Positions 44,742 through 53,349 of a stretch of 64,000 nt of DNA are shown one piece after another (within the stretch, counting starts at the first letter, position 1; the number at the start of each line of letters is the position of its first letter). Where the stretch lies: positions 4,417,635 through 4,481,634 of the forward strand of contig CP139021.1 of NCBI GenBank assembly GCA_034044135.1, given 5' to 3'. Source of the DNA: Flammeovirgaceae bacterium SG7u.111. Lineage in GTDB: Bacteria > Bacteroidota > Bacteroidia > Cytophagales > Flammeovirgaceae. A program made the position numbers and the translations under genes. The notes beneath the pieces are model-generated. The model made no database searches, was not told the DNA's origin, and worked only from the letters and a program-made list of their open reading frames with translations.

Positions 44742-46973
44742 ATGTACATTGACGAAGAAAAGGAAAAAGAAACCATACTAAAGCTTTATAGGAAGCTATT
44801 GCGCAAGGCAAAACCCTTTTTGAAAGGGGACGATGCCAAGCAGATAAAGAAAGCATTTCGCTTTGCAGAAGAAGCACATAAAGATATGAGAAGAAGGTCG
44901 GGTGAACCATATATTTACCACCCGATTGAAGTAGCTCTTATTGCCGTTGAGGAAATTGGACTGGGAACTACGGCCATCATTGCTGCATTGCTCCACGATG
45001 TAGTGGAAGATACTGGCTACGAAATAAGCGACATAGAAGAGCGGTTTGGGAAAAAAATTGCCATGATAGTGGAAGGCTTGACCAAAATCTCGACCAAGGC
45101 AACCAAGGGCAAATCCCTGCAAGCGGAAAACTTTCAGCGCTTATTGCTCACCATCTCGGAAGATGTGCGGGTGGTACTGATAAAAATTGCGGATAGGTTG
45201 CATAACATGCGAACGCTGGATAGCCTTCCTGACCATAAGAAACTGAAGATCAAGTCGGAAACTGAATACATCTATGCTCCTTTGGCTCACAGGCTAGGTT
45301 TGTATGCCATCAAATCGGAACTAGAAGACCTCTGCCTCAAATACTCGGACAGGGATGCTTATTTCAGTATTCTGAGGAACATAGAAGAATCGAAGGCGGC
45401 ACGTAGTAGGTTTGCCAAACGGTTTATCCGACCTATAGAAACTGAGCTAAAGACACAAGGATATCCTTTCACCATCAAAGATAGGCTCAAATCGGTATAT
45501 TCAATTTACCGAAAAATGCGCACACAAAACATTGATTTTGATGGTGTGTATGACCTTTTTGCTATCCGAATTATTGCAGATGTCCCTTTTGAAAATGAGA
45601 AAGCCGCCTGCTGGAAAATCTACTCCATCGTCACTGATTTTTACACACCCAATGTTAACCGCCTGAGAGACTGGATAAGTACTCCAAAGATAAATGCCTA
45701 CGAATCGCTCCACACTACGGTGATGAGCACCACGGGGCAATGGGTAGAAGTCCAGATCCGAACCAAGCGGATGGATGAGATTGCCGAAAAGGGCTACGCT
45801 GCTCACTGGAAATACAAAAATGGAGCAGTAAAGTCCAAATCAGAACAAGGAATAGAAGTATGGTTGCAAGAAGTGAGAGATATGCTGGAAAGGCATAAAA
45901 CCTCTACAGGTGAGGAATTTGTAGAAGATTTTAAATCTAATCTTTATGCTGAAGAAGTATTTGCCTTCACCCCAAAAGGCGATATGAAAACCTTTCCTCG
46001 GGGCGCAACCGTTCTCGACTTCGCTTTTGATATCCACACCGAAGTGGGCGCCAAATGCCTTGCAGCGAAGATCAACGGAAAGCTTGTCCCCTTCAACTAC
46101 GAAATACGAAATGGTGACCAAATAGAAATTGTCACCTCCAATAAATTTAAGGTAAATGAAGGTTGGCTCAAGTTTGTACAGACTTCGCGCGCTAGGTCCA
46201 AGATAAAAGACTACCTAAAGGAGGAAAAGAAACGCTACCAACGGGATGGAAAAGACATTGTAAAACGAAAACTCCGCCACCTCAAGCTCCCTTACAACGA
46301 GATTACCCTACGCCGGCTAGCCGAATACTTTGGGGAAAAGCTTGAGAGTGATCTTTTCTACAAAATAGGTAAGGAAGTAATTAAGCATACCGAAATAAAG
46401 GGCTTCAAAGACTACAAATCGAAAGATGAGATAAAGCCTGAAGTAAATGGCAAAAATTCCGACGAACACAATGGAACGCCCGCTCCTGAGAAAAAACGTG
46501 ATAAACTGACGGAGATAGTAGTCGGCGAAATGGGCGAACTAGATTATAACTATGCTAAGTGCTGCAATCCTATTCCTGGCGATGAAATCTTTGGGTTCTT
46601 GACCATAAACAAAGGAATCACCATCCACAGAAAAAGCTGTCCTAACTCAGTTTCGCTAATGGCAAACTATGGGTACAGGATTATCCGGGCTCGATGGGGT
46701 GGAAGTTCAGGTCCTGTGGAAGAAGAAGGCTTTGAAGTGAGCATCAGTGTAGAGGGAACTGACAGAGTTGGTTTGGTAAGCGATGTAACTATGATCATTT
46801 CTAGCCAGATGAAAGTGAATATCACAGGTATCAATATCAGTACTAAAAACAACTTGTTCAAGGGAAATATTGAACTAATGGTTCATAGTAAAAGTGAGTT
46901 TGAAAAATTATTGAAGAAATTAGAAAAAATAGAAGGAGTTTATAGCGTCATAAGAGTAGAAGAGCCTGTATAG
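44742..46973 (+). CDS. rel: bifunctional (p)ppGpp synthetase/hydrolase (RelA/SpoT)
   Basis: A 743-residue stringent-response enzyme. N-terminal HD hydrolase with H85-D86 in LLHDVVEDTG; synthetase domain near 240-350 (DLFAIRIIADV, STPKINAYESLHTTV, EVQIRTKRMDEIAEKGYAAHWKYK); TGS domain from about 405 (VFAFTPKGDMKTFPRGATVLDFAF); ACT domain at the end (SVEGTDRVGLVSDVTMIISS). Both activities look intact, as in the single long RelA/SpoT of most Bacteroidota. Start ATG 44742 follows AAGGTG; the GTG at 44733 is a less likely start. A hairpin with a T-run precedes it. Confidence 0.95.
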   Translation: MYIDEEKEKETILKLYRKLLRKAKPFLKGDDAKQIKKAFRFAEEAHKDMRRRSGEPYIYHPIEVALIAVEEIGLGTTAIIAALLHDVVEDTGYEISDIEERFGKKIAMIVEGLTKISTKATKGKSLQAENFQRLLLTISEDVRVVLIKIADRLHNMRTLDSLPDHKKLKIKSETEYIYAPLAHRLGLYAIKSELEDLCLKYSDRDAYFSILRNIEESKAARSRFAKRFIRPIETELKTQGYPFTIKDRLKSVYSIYRKMRTQNIDFDGVYDLFAIRIIADVPFENEKAACWKIYSIVTDFYTPNVNRLRDWISTPKINAYESLHTTVMSTTGQWVEVQIRTKRMDEIAEKGYAAHWKYKNGAVKSKSEQGIEVWLQEVRDMLERHKTSTGEEFVEDFKSNLYAEEVFAFTPKGDMKTFPRGATVLDFAFDIHTEVGAKCLAAKINGKLVPFNYEIRNGDQIEIVTSNKFKVNEGWLKFVQTSRARSKIKDYLKEEKKRYQRDGKDIVKRKLRHLKLPYNEITLRRLAEYFGEKLESDLFYKIGKEVIKHTEIKGFKDYKSKDEIKPEVNGKNSDEHNGTPAPEKKRDKLTEIVVGEMGELDYNYAKCCNPIPGDEIFGFLTINKGITIHRKSCPNSVSLMANYGYRIIRARWGGSSGPVEEEGFEVSISVEGTDRVGLVSDVTMIISSQMKVNITGINISTKNNLFKGNIELMVHSKSEFEKLLKKLEKIEGVYSVIRVEEPV

Positions 46974-47052
46974 CTAAGCTATATAAGTATCTCCAAATGC
47001 TCTTTTCAGTCCTTGCTGAAGGTTGCTAGTTACTAGCCTTAAGTTTTTCTTC

Positions 47053-47097
47053 CGATCATTAAAATCAAAGCTTTTTAAGTTGAGATTTTGATGATCG
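47053..47097 (+). terminator. intrinsic terminator of rel
   Basis: CGATCATTAAAATC (47053-47066) pairs with GATTTTGATGATCG (47084-47097), 14 bp with one G-T pair, then a T-rich stretch. About 80 bases after the rel stop. Confidence 0.75.
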
Positions 47098-47224
47098 AAA
47101 TGTTTTTTATCTTTCTATTCAAAAACCAGCAACAATAAACAAGTGACCCTATTTACAACAACGCATATTGCTAAAAAGTAAAACTACTGAGAATTTAGTA
47201 GTTAAAATGCAAGGGCGAACTCTT

Positions 47225-47980
47225 CTACTTACTCAATGTTTTGTATTTCCTCATTAGGTTGTTGGAAAAAATAAATGTTTCCAACTCTGGTTGGGTGGCG
47301 TCTAGCACTTCATCGTTACTTCCTTCCCACACCAAATGCCCTTTATGCAAAAAGAGGATATGCTCTCCAATTTCCATCATGGAATTCATATCATGCGATA
47401 CAATTACCGTGGTCAGGTTATATTCTTTGGTAATCTCAAATATCAAATTATCAATCAAAATTGCGGTATTTGGATCTAGACCTGAATTAGGCTCATCGCA
47501 AAACAGGTACTGGGAGTTATGTACAATTGCTCGGGCAATCCCAACCCTTTTTTTCATTCCACCACTAATTTCAGAAGGCATTTTTTTGCCAGCGTGCTCT
47601 AGCTCAACTCGCTTAAGGCATAAGTTCACCCTATCTTCCTTTTCACTGGACGACATATTGGAAAGCATGTCGAGAGGGAAGCGTACATTTTGCTCTACTG
47701 TGAGCGAATCGAACAGGGCACTGCCTTGGAAAAGCATTCCTATTTCCCTTCTAATTTCCTTTTGCTCTTGTCTGTCAGCTTTGTAAAAGTTTCTATTATG
47801 ATAAAGAATATCACCTTCATCGGGCGGAACTAAGCCTACAATGCTTTTTAGCAACACACTTTTCCCCGTTCCACTTGCCCCTATTATCATATTGGCTTCT
47901 CCCTGCCTAAACTTAGCACTGATCCCATGCAAGATCTGCTTACCATCAAAACTCTTTTTTACATTTTGTATTTCTATCAT
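47225..47980 (-). CDS. mlaF: ABC transporter ATP-binding protein (MlaF-like)
   Basis: A 251-residue cytoplasmic ATPase. Walker A GASGTGKS, signature SGGMKKRVGIARA and Walker B YLFCDEPNSGLD are all present; this is the MlaF-type that drives phospholipid transport between the membranes together with MlaE. The permease gene lies directly upstream on the same strand with 15 bases between, so an mlaE-mlaF operon. No MlaD homologue is next to it in the window. Confidence 0.93.
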   Translation of the reverse strand: MIEIQNVKKSFDGKQILHGISAKFRQGEANMIIGASGTGKSVLLKSIVGLVPPDEGDILYHNRNFYKADRQEQKEIRREIGMLFQGSALFDSLTVEQNVRFPLDMLSNMSSSEKEDRVNLCLKRVELEHAGKKMPSEISGGMKKRVGIARAIVHNSQYLFCDEPNSGLDPNTAILIDNLIFEITKEYNLTTVIVSHDMNSMMEIGEHILFLHKGHLVWEGSNDEVLDATQPELETFIFSNNLMRKYKTLSK

Positions 47981-47995
47981 TTTCTGTTCGGATGC

Positions 47996-48724
47996 TTATA
48001 TAAGAAACTGAGCTAATAGAAAATCTGCAATCAATATCGAGATACAACTGTTCGTAACAGCTTTGGTGCTCGATTTACCAACCTCTAATGCTCCTCCTTC
48101 GGTAAAATAGCCTTTGTAAGCAGAAATAGTTACGATCAAAAAGGCAAATACATACGACTTGATCACCGCAAACGTCACGTTCAGTGGAATAAAATCAGCT
48201 CTAATTCCGTAAATATATTCTTCTTCGGTGATCACCCCAGCAAGAGTCCCTGCCAAATACCCTCCATACATCGCCAAAAAACCGGCAAGTACCACTAATA
48301 ACGGGTACATAAAAATGCCAGCCAAAATCTTTGGCAGCACCAAGTAGGATGCCGAGTTAATTCCCATTACCTCTAGTGCATCTACTTGCTCGGTAATCTT
48401 CATGGTACCTAAGCCACCTGCTATATTAGACCCCACCTTTCCCGCAAATACAATTGCCGTGAATGTAGGAGCTACTTCAAGCAGGGTCATGTCTCTTACT
48501 ATCACACCGATTACGTAGGTTGGAATTAAGGGGCTTACAAGATTGTACGCTGTTTGTACACACATTACCGCACCTATAAACACCGAAACGATCACCACAA
48601 TAGTGAGCGAGTCGATCCCAATCAAGATACATTCTTCAAAAAAAAGTTTGATATAAACCCGAAGTGGCTCACGGTTGGAAAAGATTTTCCCCATAAAAAT
48701 CAGGTACCTGCCTAAGCTTTTCAT
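47996..48724 (-). CDS. mlaE: MlaE-type ABC transporter permease
   Basis: A 242-residue inner-membrane permease with five to six hydrophobic helices and the MlaE hallmarks IGVIVRDMTLLEVAPTFTAIVFAGKVGSNIAGGLGTMKITEQVDALEVMGIN. It belongs to the phospholipid-trafficking permeases that maintain outer-membrane asymmetry. Pairs with the ATPase gene 15 bases downstream. Confidence 0.95.
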   Translation of the reverse strand: MKSLGRYLIFMGKIFSNREPLRVYIKLFFEECILIGIDSLTIVVIVSVFIGAVMCVQTAYNLVSPLIPTYVIGVIVRDMTLLEVAPTFTAIVFAGKVGSNIAGGLGTMKITEQVDALEVMGINSASYLVLPKILAGIFMYPLLVVLAGFLAMYGGYLAGTLAGVITEEEYIYGIRADFIPLNVTFAVIKSYVFAFLIVTISAYKGYFTEGGALEVGKSSTKAVTNSCISILIADFLLAQFLI

Positions 48725-49020
48725 GTATATGTTATAAGGAGGTTTATTTTGTGAATTGGTTCAACTTCAAAAGACAAAGAGCTTGTTTACAAAAACATTA
48801 TTCCCTTCATCGCAAATTTATCCTTTTAGCCGTCTAAAAAAATAAAAATTCATATTAGAGCTAAAGCCATTGGCTATAAGCCCAGTCTATTTTTTATAAA
48901 ATCATCAAAGGGACCAATAGTATAAAGAGCTATTGAAACATCCAACTCAAGGGAATTATTTCTGCTCCTCTACTCTATTTTTCCTCATTTAAAGCCGCTT
49001 ACGACATTTTTAACTTTATT

Positions 49021-49036
49021 TACGAATATTTTCGTA
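49021..49036. promoter_or_regulatory. BlaI-type operator 1
   Basis: TACGAATATTTTCGTA: TACGAA with TTCGTA, a 16-base near-perfect palindrome. The same half sites recur at 49077-49092. A BlaI/MecI dimer usually binds a palindrome containing TACA/TGTA-like halves, so this fits the gene at 49118. Confidence 0.65.
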
Positions 49037-49076
49037 GATAAAACTTGACTCGAAACCATGAAAACCCTATGTTTGT

Positions 49077-49092
49077 TACGAATCGATTCGTA
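49077..49092. promoter_or_regulatory. BlaI-type operator 2
   Basis: TACGAATCGATTCGTA, a perfect 16-base palindrome 56 bases from operator 1 and 26 bases before the blaI ATG. Both operators are followed by GAT. Confidence 0.7.
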
Positions 49093-49117
49093 GATCAAAT
49101 ACTTTATACCTAAGACA

Positions 49118-49501
49118 ATGAAAAACAATCAACTGCCAAAACCGACCGAGTCTGAGCTCGAAATCCTTCAACTTTTATGGGAGTTTGGCCCAAGCACGGT
49201 GCGGTTTGTAAACGACAAGCTCAACAGCTTGAAAGAAACCGGCTATACTACTACCCTCAAGCTTATGCAAATAATGTTTGACAAAGGATTGGTAGACCGA
49301 GAACGCTCAGGGAAAACCCATATTTACGAAGCCTTGGCAAAAGAAGAAGATACTCAAATCGAACTCCTCGACAGGTTTGTAGATAAGGTATTTAAAGGCT
49401 CTGCCACGAAGCTTATGCTCCAGGCACTGGGAAGAAAAAAAGCTTCCCCAGAAGAACTTGAGCAAATTAGGAAATTATTGGATGACATGGAAAACAACTA
49501 A
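49118..49501 (+). CDS. BlaI/MecI family transcriptional repressor
   Basis: A 127-residue winged-helix protein: PTESELEILQLLWEFGPSTVRFVNDKL, then GYTTTLKLMQIMFDKGLVDRERSGKTHIYEAL and the C-terminal dimerisation part. Such repressors are inactivated by cleavage, normally through the adjacent BlaR1-like M56 protein. The M56 gene begins three bases downstream. Two palindromes upstream indicate autoregulation. The classic trigger is beta-lactam, but no beta-lactamase is nearby, so the signal may be different here. Confidence 0.93.
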   Translation: MKNNQLPKPTESELEILQLLWEFGPSTVRFVNDKLNSLKETGYTTTLKLMQIMFDKGLVDRERSGKTHIYEALAKEEDTQIELLDRFVDKVFKGSATKLMLQALGRKKASPEELEQIRKLLDDMENN

Positions 49502-49504
49502 AAA

Positions 49505-52453
49505 ATGGATTTCTTAGAAAACATAAATATCATGAATAATATAATTGAAGCCTTGAGTGTTACCATATTACACTCACTCTGGCAAGGGTTACTCATTGCA
49601 GTTATACTGGGTATTTCCCTCAAAATATTAAGGAAACACAGTGCTCAAAAGAGATATTTCACCTCCATTGCAGCCTTGTTTTTATTGGCGACAGTTTCCA
49701 TAGCTACGTTCTTTATCTCGTACCAATCTGAAGGCACATCGACGGTACTCACAGATGAGGCAATTACCAATTTGGAAGCAGCCGATTTACTTGTTTACTA
49801 CACCCAAGACCAATCTATATTAGCCAAGGTACAGGCTACTTACCAAAGCATAGTAAGCCTGATAAAAACCTATTCTTCTACCATCTTTGTAGTTTGGTTA
49901 GTCGGAGTTGGTTTTTTCTCTCTCAGATTTATCTCTGGCTTGTATTACATACAAAAAATCAGGACTCAAAAAGTTTCTCCTGTTTCAGTTTTTTGGGAAG
50001 AAAAGCTCAATGCTATGTGCCAAAAAATAGGAATAAGGTCTAAAGTGAAAATGCTTAAATCAAGCATGGTGGAAGTGCCAACTGTAGTTGGATGGCTGCG
50101 CCCTGTCATCTTGATGCCAATTAGCATGATGGCTCAAATGCCTGTCCCCGAATTGGAAGGTGTTCTTGCCCACGAACTGGCCCATATCCGCCGCAACGAT
50201 TACCTGCTCAATATGATTCAGTCTATAATTGAAATTGTATTATTCTACAACCCTGCCGCTTGGTGGATATCTGTTTGTATCAACGATGAACGTGAAAACT
50301 GCTGCGACGATATTGCCCTCCAAGCTACGGGAAGTGCCAAAGACTATATAAAAGCCTTAGCAAACCTTGCGCAAGCGCAGTACAGAGAACCTGAGTTGGC
50401 ACTTTCTGTCATGGGCAAGCGAGGCAGTGTACTTTACCGCATCAGGAGGATTGTTGCCATTGGGCAAAACCAGTTTGAAACAGCACATGCCCTCTCCCAG
50501 CGAACTATTGGGCGCTTTGCAGCGGCTATGTTAGTACTTTGCGCTTTAATCTTTTTCACCCTTTCTTCGGGCTACAAAGAGAGCCAAGCCCAAGATGTTC
50601 CTTTTGAAGAAAGAATAGCTAGCGCTGAAAGTTTGCCTGTTGTGGAAGAGTTCACTTCTCCCGACGATACCACCAAAAAGCAGGTAAAAGTGAAGGTAAT
50701 GCAGTTTGCAAGCAACGATTCAATGAAGGTCACATTATCCGATCCCCTCTCTTGGACTTCGGAAGAAACCATTGTGCTCGACCCCGCTGACAGCAGCCAT
50801 GCTCAGGTATTTTTCTTGGAAAGCGATGGTGACGACGCAGGCATCTGGTTATCAGAGGAAGAAGAATTGGAAATTGATGCACCCCTGCACATGTTTATGC
50901 TCGCCGACGATACTTCAAAAAAGAAAATGAAGTACAAAATCAAGACCATTGAGAAAAAGGGCAAAGAAGGAGAAAACGTATTTTTCAATGTTCATTCTTC
51001 CAATACTGACAGTACAGTTTGGGTGGTAAACGTGGAAACCGACTCGACGAATAATACCAAGTCGTTCAAATACAGAATAAATGCTACTGATGGTTACTCT
51101 GTAGAAGTTGATACCCTCTCTGAAAAAGGAAAAAGAACGATTACTATCCACAACAAAGACTCGAAAGAGAACTCGGTAATTATTGATTATAAAAACATTA
51201 AAGGTAAAAAAGTAACCGAACTTAAGGGCAAAGGAAACAGCATATTTACTTTTAATGACGAGGAAGAAATAAATGGGAAAAAAGTGGCAGTGGAATACAA
51301 AGGCATCCATATCCGCAGTGCCGATGGCGATAAAAAACCACTCTATATTTTAGACGGGGAAGAGATTTCTCAAGAAGAACTTGAAAATATAGCCCCAGAA
51401 AAGATTGCATTTATGAATGTTTTGAAAGGAAATTCTGCCATTGATAAATATGGTGAAAAGGGAAAAAATGGCGTAGTGGAGATTACTTTGAGTGATAAAA
51501 TAATTGAACAAAGTAAAAAAACAATCCAAATCAGGTCTTTAGATGATAACAAGCAACCTTTATTCATTATTGATGGAAAAGAGGTTTCTCATGGATTTAT
51601 CAAAACTATTGACCCTGATAATATCAAGCAGTTGGATGTTCATAAAGGAGAAATCGCTATTCATTATTTTGGTGAAAAGGGAAAAAATGGTGTAGTGGAA
51701 ATCACCTTGAAGGAGAAGAATAAAGCTGAAGAAAAAATACAATTCCCAACCTTCAAAGATGGAAAAACACCTCTATTTATTTTAGATGGCAACGAAATTT
51801 CAAAAGAAAAAATCCCAATAGAGATAATTGAATCTATAAATGTGCTTAAAGGAGAAAAGGCTATTGAAAAATATGGAGAGAAAGCTAAAGACGGTGTATT
51901 GGAAGTAAAGTCTAAAAGTAATTTTAAGATAAAAGAAAAAGCCAAGGTTAAAGTAAAAAATACAGAACAATTAGACTTATCTCAAACTGCATTTTTTATT
52001 GATGGGATTGAATCTGACCTTGAAGAAGTGAATCAGTTGAAAAAAGGCTATGTCATAGAAAAAGTGGAGGTGTTGAAAGGAAAAGAAAATGTAGAGAAAT
52101 ATGGCGTGGACGCTGAAAATATAATGCTGATAACAACCAAGTCAGGCAAAGGGTCTTCTAATTTGTCATTAGAGTTTTCTTCTAAGTCGGCTTTTGCCAA
52201 TTCTATAGCCACCTATCCTAACCCCACAGATGGCGTTTTAAATATAGGTTTCAAACTAGCAGAAAAGGAACGTGTAAAGGTAGACATCTATAACCTTTCA
52301 GGAAAAAAGGTTGATACCATTTTGAACAAATCTATGCCTGCCGGAATACATGAAGTAACTTGGGATTCAAAGGACTATGGTTCTGGCGCTTACATTCTTC
52401 ATATAAAAACAAATGGAGAAACGGTAGAGAGAAAAATTCTTGTGAACAAGTAA
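49505..52453 (+). CDS. M56/BlaR1-like membrane metallopeptidase with four plug-like repeats and T9SS tail
   Basis: A 982-residue protein. N-terminal helices at about 16-40, 52-75 and 120-145, the zinc motif HELAH at 223-227, a further helix near 345-365, then a long periplasmic part. At about 609-660, 680-733, 752-797 and 830-880 four copies of a unit appear: [I/L]DG-EI-x(n)-VLKG-AIDKYGEKGKNGVVEITL, which resembles the plug of TonB-dependent receptors. From about 904 a T9SS-type C-terminal domain follows (YPNPTDGVLNI...). M56 enzymes signal through BlaI; the gene and blaI are co-transcribed. The repeats may sense ligand or TonB state; the T9SS tail on a helix-anchored protein is odd. Confidence 0.85.
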   Translation: MDFLENINIMNNIIEALSVTILHSLWQGLLIAVILGISLKILRKHSAQKRYFTSIAALFLLATVSIATFFISYQSEGTSTVLTDEAITNLEAADLLVYYTQDQSILAKVQATYQSIVSLIKTYSSTIFVVWLVGVGFFSLRFISGLYYIQKIRTQKVSPVSVFWEEKLNAMCQKIGIRSKVKMLKSSMVEVPTVVGWLRPVILMPISMMAQMPVPELEGVLAHELAHIRRNDYLLNMIQSIIEIVLFYNPAAWWISVCINDERENCCDDIALQATGSAKDYIKALANLAQAQYREPELALSVMGKRGSVLYRIRRIVAIGQNQFETAHALSQRTIGRFAAAMLVLCALIFFTLSSGYKESQAQDVPFEERIASAESLPVVEEFTSPDDTTKKQVKVKVMQFASNDSMKVTLSDPLSWTSEETIVLDPADSSHAQVFFLESDGDDAGIWLSEEEELEIDAPLHMFMLADDTSKKKMKYKIKTIEKKGKEGENVFFNVHSSNTDSTVWVVNVETDSTNNTKSFKYRINATDGYSVEVDTLSEKGKRTITIHNKDSKENSVIIDYKNIKGKKVTELKGKGNSIFTFNDEEEINGKKVAVEYKGIHIRSADGDKKPLYILDGEEISQEELENIAPEKIAFMNVLKGNSAIDKYGEKGKNGVVEITLSDKIIEQSKKTIQIRSLDDNKQPLFIIDGKEVSHGFIKTIDPDNIKQLDVHKGEIAIHYFGEKGKNGVVEITLKEKNKAEEKIQFPTFKDGKTPLFILDGNEISKEKIPIEIIESINVLKGEKAIEKYGEKAKDGVLEVKSKSNFKIKEKAKVKVKNTEQLDLSQTAFFIDGIESDLEEVNQLKKGYVIEKVEVLKGKENVEKYGVDAENIMLITTKSGKGSSNLSLEFSSKSAFANSIATYPNPTDGVLNIGFKLAEKERVKVDIYNLSGKKVDTILNKSMPAGIHEVTWDSKDYGSGAYILHIKTNGETVERKILVNK

Positions 52454-52492
52454 ATTAAAAAAGGGCTGTCTTGAACCAGCCCCAATAAACAC

Positions 52493-52523
52493 AAAAAGCT
52501 GGATCTTAATGATCCAGCTTTTT
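52493..52523. terminator. bidirectional terminator
   Basis: AAAAAGCTGGATC (52493-52505) with GATCCAGCTTTTT (52511-52523), 13 bp, loop TTAAT. Serves the M56 gene and the convergent 84-residue gene whose stop touches it. A second hairpin, GGGCTG/CAGCCC, lies just upstream (52463-52482). Confidence 0.85.
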
Positions 52524-52778
52524 TTAATGTATGATCGAGTCAAGTGACCTCGAATATGCCAGTATGTTGTCTATCGACCTTTGACCAGGCTCTCCCTTCG
52601 CCTCCAGTCTATCGAGGTCCCCCTTCAGGCTGACCAAGTTATAGAACTCGTCTTCCAGTTCCGGGTCGGAGAAGATCCGCGACGCTATCTCCCCTGCCTC
52701 CGATGGGCTTACCTCGTGGTATACATATCTTAGAATATCATTTTGAATCGCTGCTATCTTGTTTCTCTTTTTTTTCAT
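52524..52778 (-). CDS. small acidic protein coupled to an ECF sigma factor
   Basis: An 84-residue protein overlapping the end of the sigma factor gene by 41 bases, in another frame and therefore translationally coupled. It has a basic N-terminus (MKKKRNKIAAI) and a helical acidic rest (EAGEIASRIFSDPELEDEFYNLVSL) that recalls the N-terminal sigma-binding part of anti-sigma factors, without the usual zinc motif or membrane helix. Anti-sigma function is inferred only from position. Confidence 0.65.
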   Translation of the reverse strand: MKKKRNKIAAIQNDILRYVYHEVSPSEAGEIASRIFSDPELEDEFYNLVSLKGDLDRLEAKGEPGQRSIDNILAYSRSLDSIIH

Positions 52779-53349
52779 TGCTCGCTTCAGGGTTCATTTG
52801 TTTCCTCAAGTTGATCAAGGCATAACGCATGCGGCCAAGGGCGGTATTGATACTCACGCCGGTAGTCTCGGCGATCTCCTGGAAGCTCATCTTCATGTAG
52901 TGCCTCATCATGAGCACCTCACGCTGCGCTTCCGGGAGGTTCTGGATCAGCTCCCGCAAACGGGCGTGGACCTCGTTCTTGATCTGCTGCGACTCGAAAG
53001 AGTCTTCCGAGAACTCCAACGTGTTGAAAACGTTGCTGCCGTCCTCCATCACGATCATCGGGTAGCGCTTCTGCTTCCTGAAATTGTCGATCGCCATGTT
53101 GTGGGCTATCCTCGAGATCCACGGGAGGAACTTCCCCTCCTCGTTGTACCTGCCTGTCTTGATCGTCTTTATTGCCTTGATAAAGGTCTCCTGCAGCAGG
53201 TCCTCTGCCACGTATTGGTCCTTTACTATCAACAAGATCGTCGTAAAGATTTTGTTTTTGTGTCTTAGTACTAGTTCCTCAAAAGCGCTTTCGTTTCCTT
53301 TTTTGTACTGGCTTATTAATTCGCAATCACTTACTTTGTATTTCTTCAT
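52738..53349 (-). CDS. ECF-type RNA polymerase sigma factor, GC-rich
   Basis: A 203-residue sigma factor: region 2 (KNKIFTTILLIVKDQYVAEDLLQETFIKAIKTIKTGRYNEEGKFLPWISRIAHNMAIDNFRKQKR) and region 4 (LPEAQREVLMMRHYMKMSFQEIAETTGVSINTALGRMRYALINLRKQM). Many codons end in C or G, unlike the surrounding genes, which may reflect strong codon selection or transfer. It is followed, with overlap, by the 84-residue gene. Conserved group in Bacteroidota; its target set is unknown. Confidence 0.92.
   Translation of the reverse strand: MKKYKVSDCELISQYKKGNESAFEELVLRHKNKIFTTILLIVKDQYVAEDLLQETFIKAIKTIKTGRYNEEGKFLPWISRIAHNMAIDNFRKQKRYPMIVMEDGSNVFNTLEFSEDSFESQQIKNEVHARLRELIQNLPEAQREVLMMRHYMKMSFQEIAETTGVSINTALGRMRYALINLRKQMNPEASNEKKEKQDSSDSK

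Larger units (their letters stand above)
48725..49117. other. divergent promoter region with BlaI operators
   Basis: About 390 bases between mlaE and blaI. It contains the two copies of TACGAAT...CGTA at 49021 and 49077 and no gene. Confidence 0.5.

Noticed and set aside
48779-48800. AGAGCTTGTTTACAAAAAC resembling the IS5 end
   Set aside because: Only about 14 of 20 bases match, with no partner end; too weak to call.
52759-53268. 169-codon plus frame antisense to the ECF sigma factor
   Set aside because: A shadow of the GC-rich codons of the opposite gene; the sigma domains on the minus strand are unambiguous.
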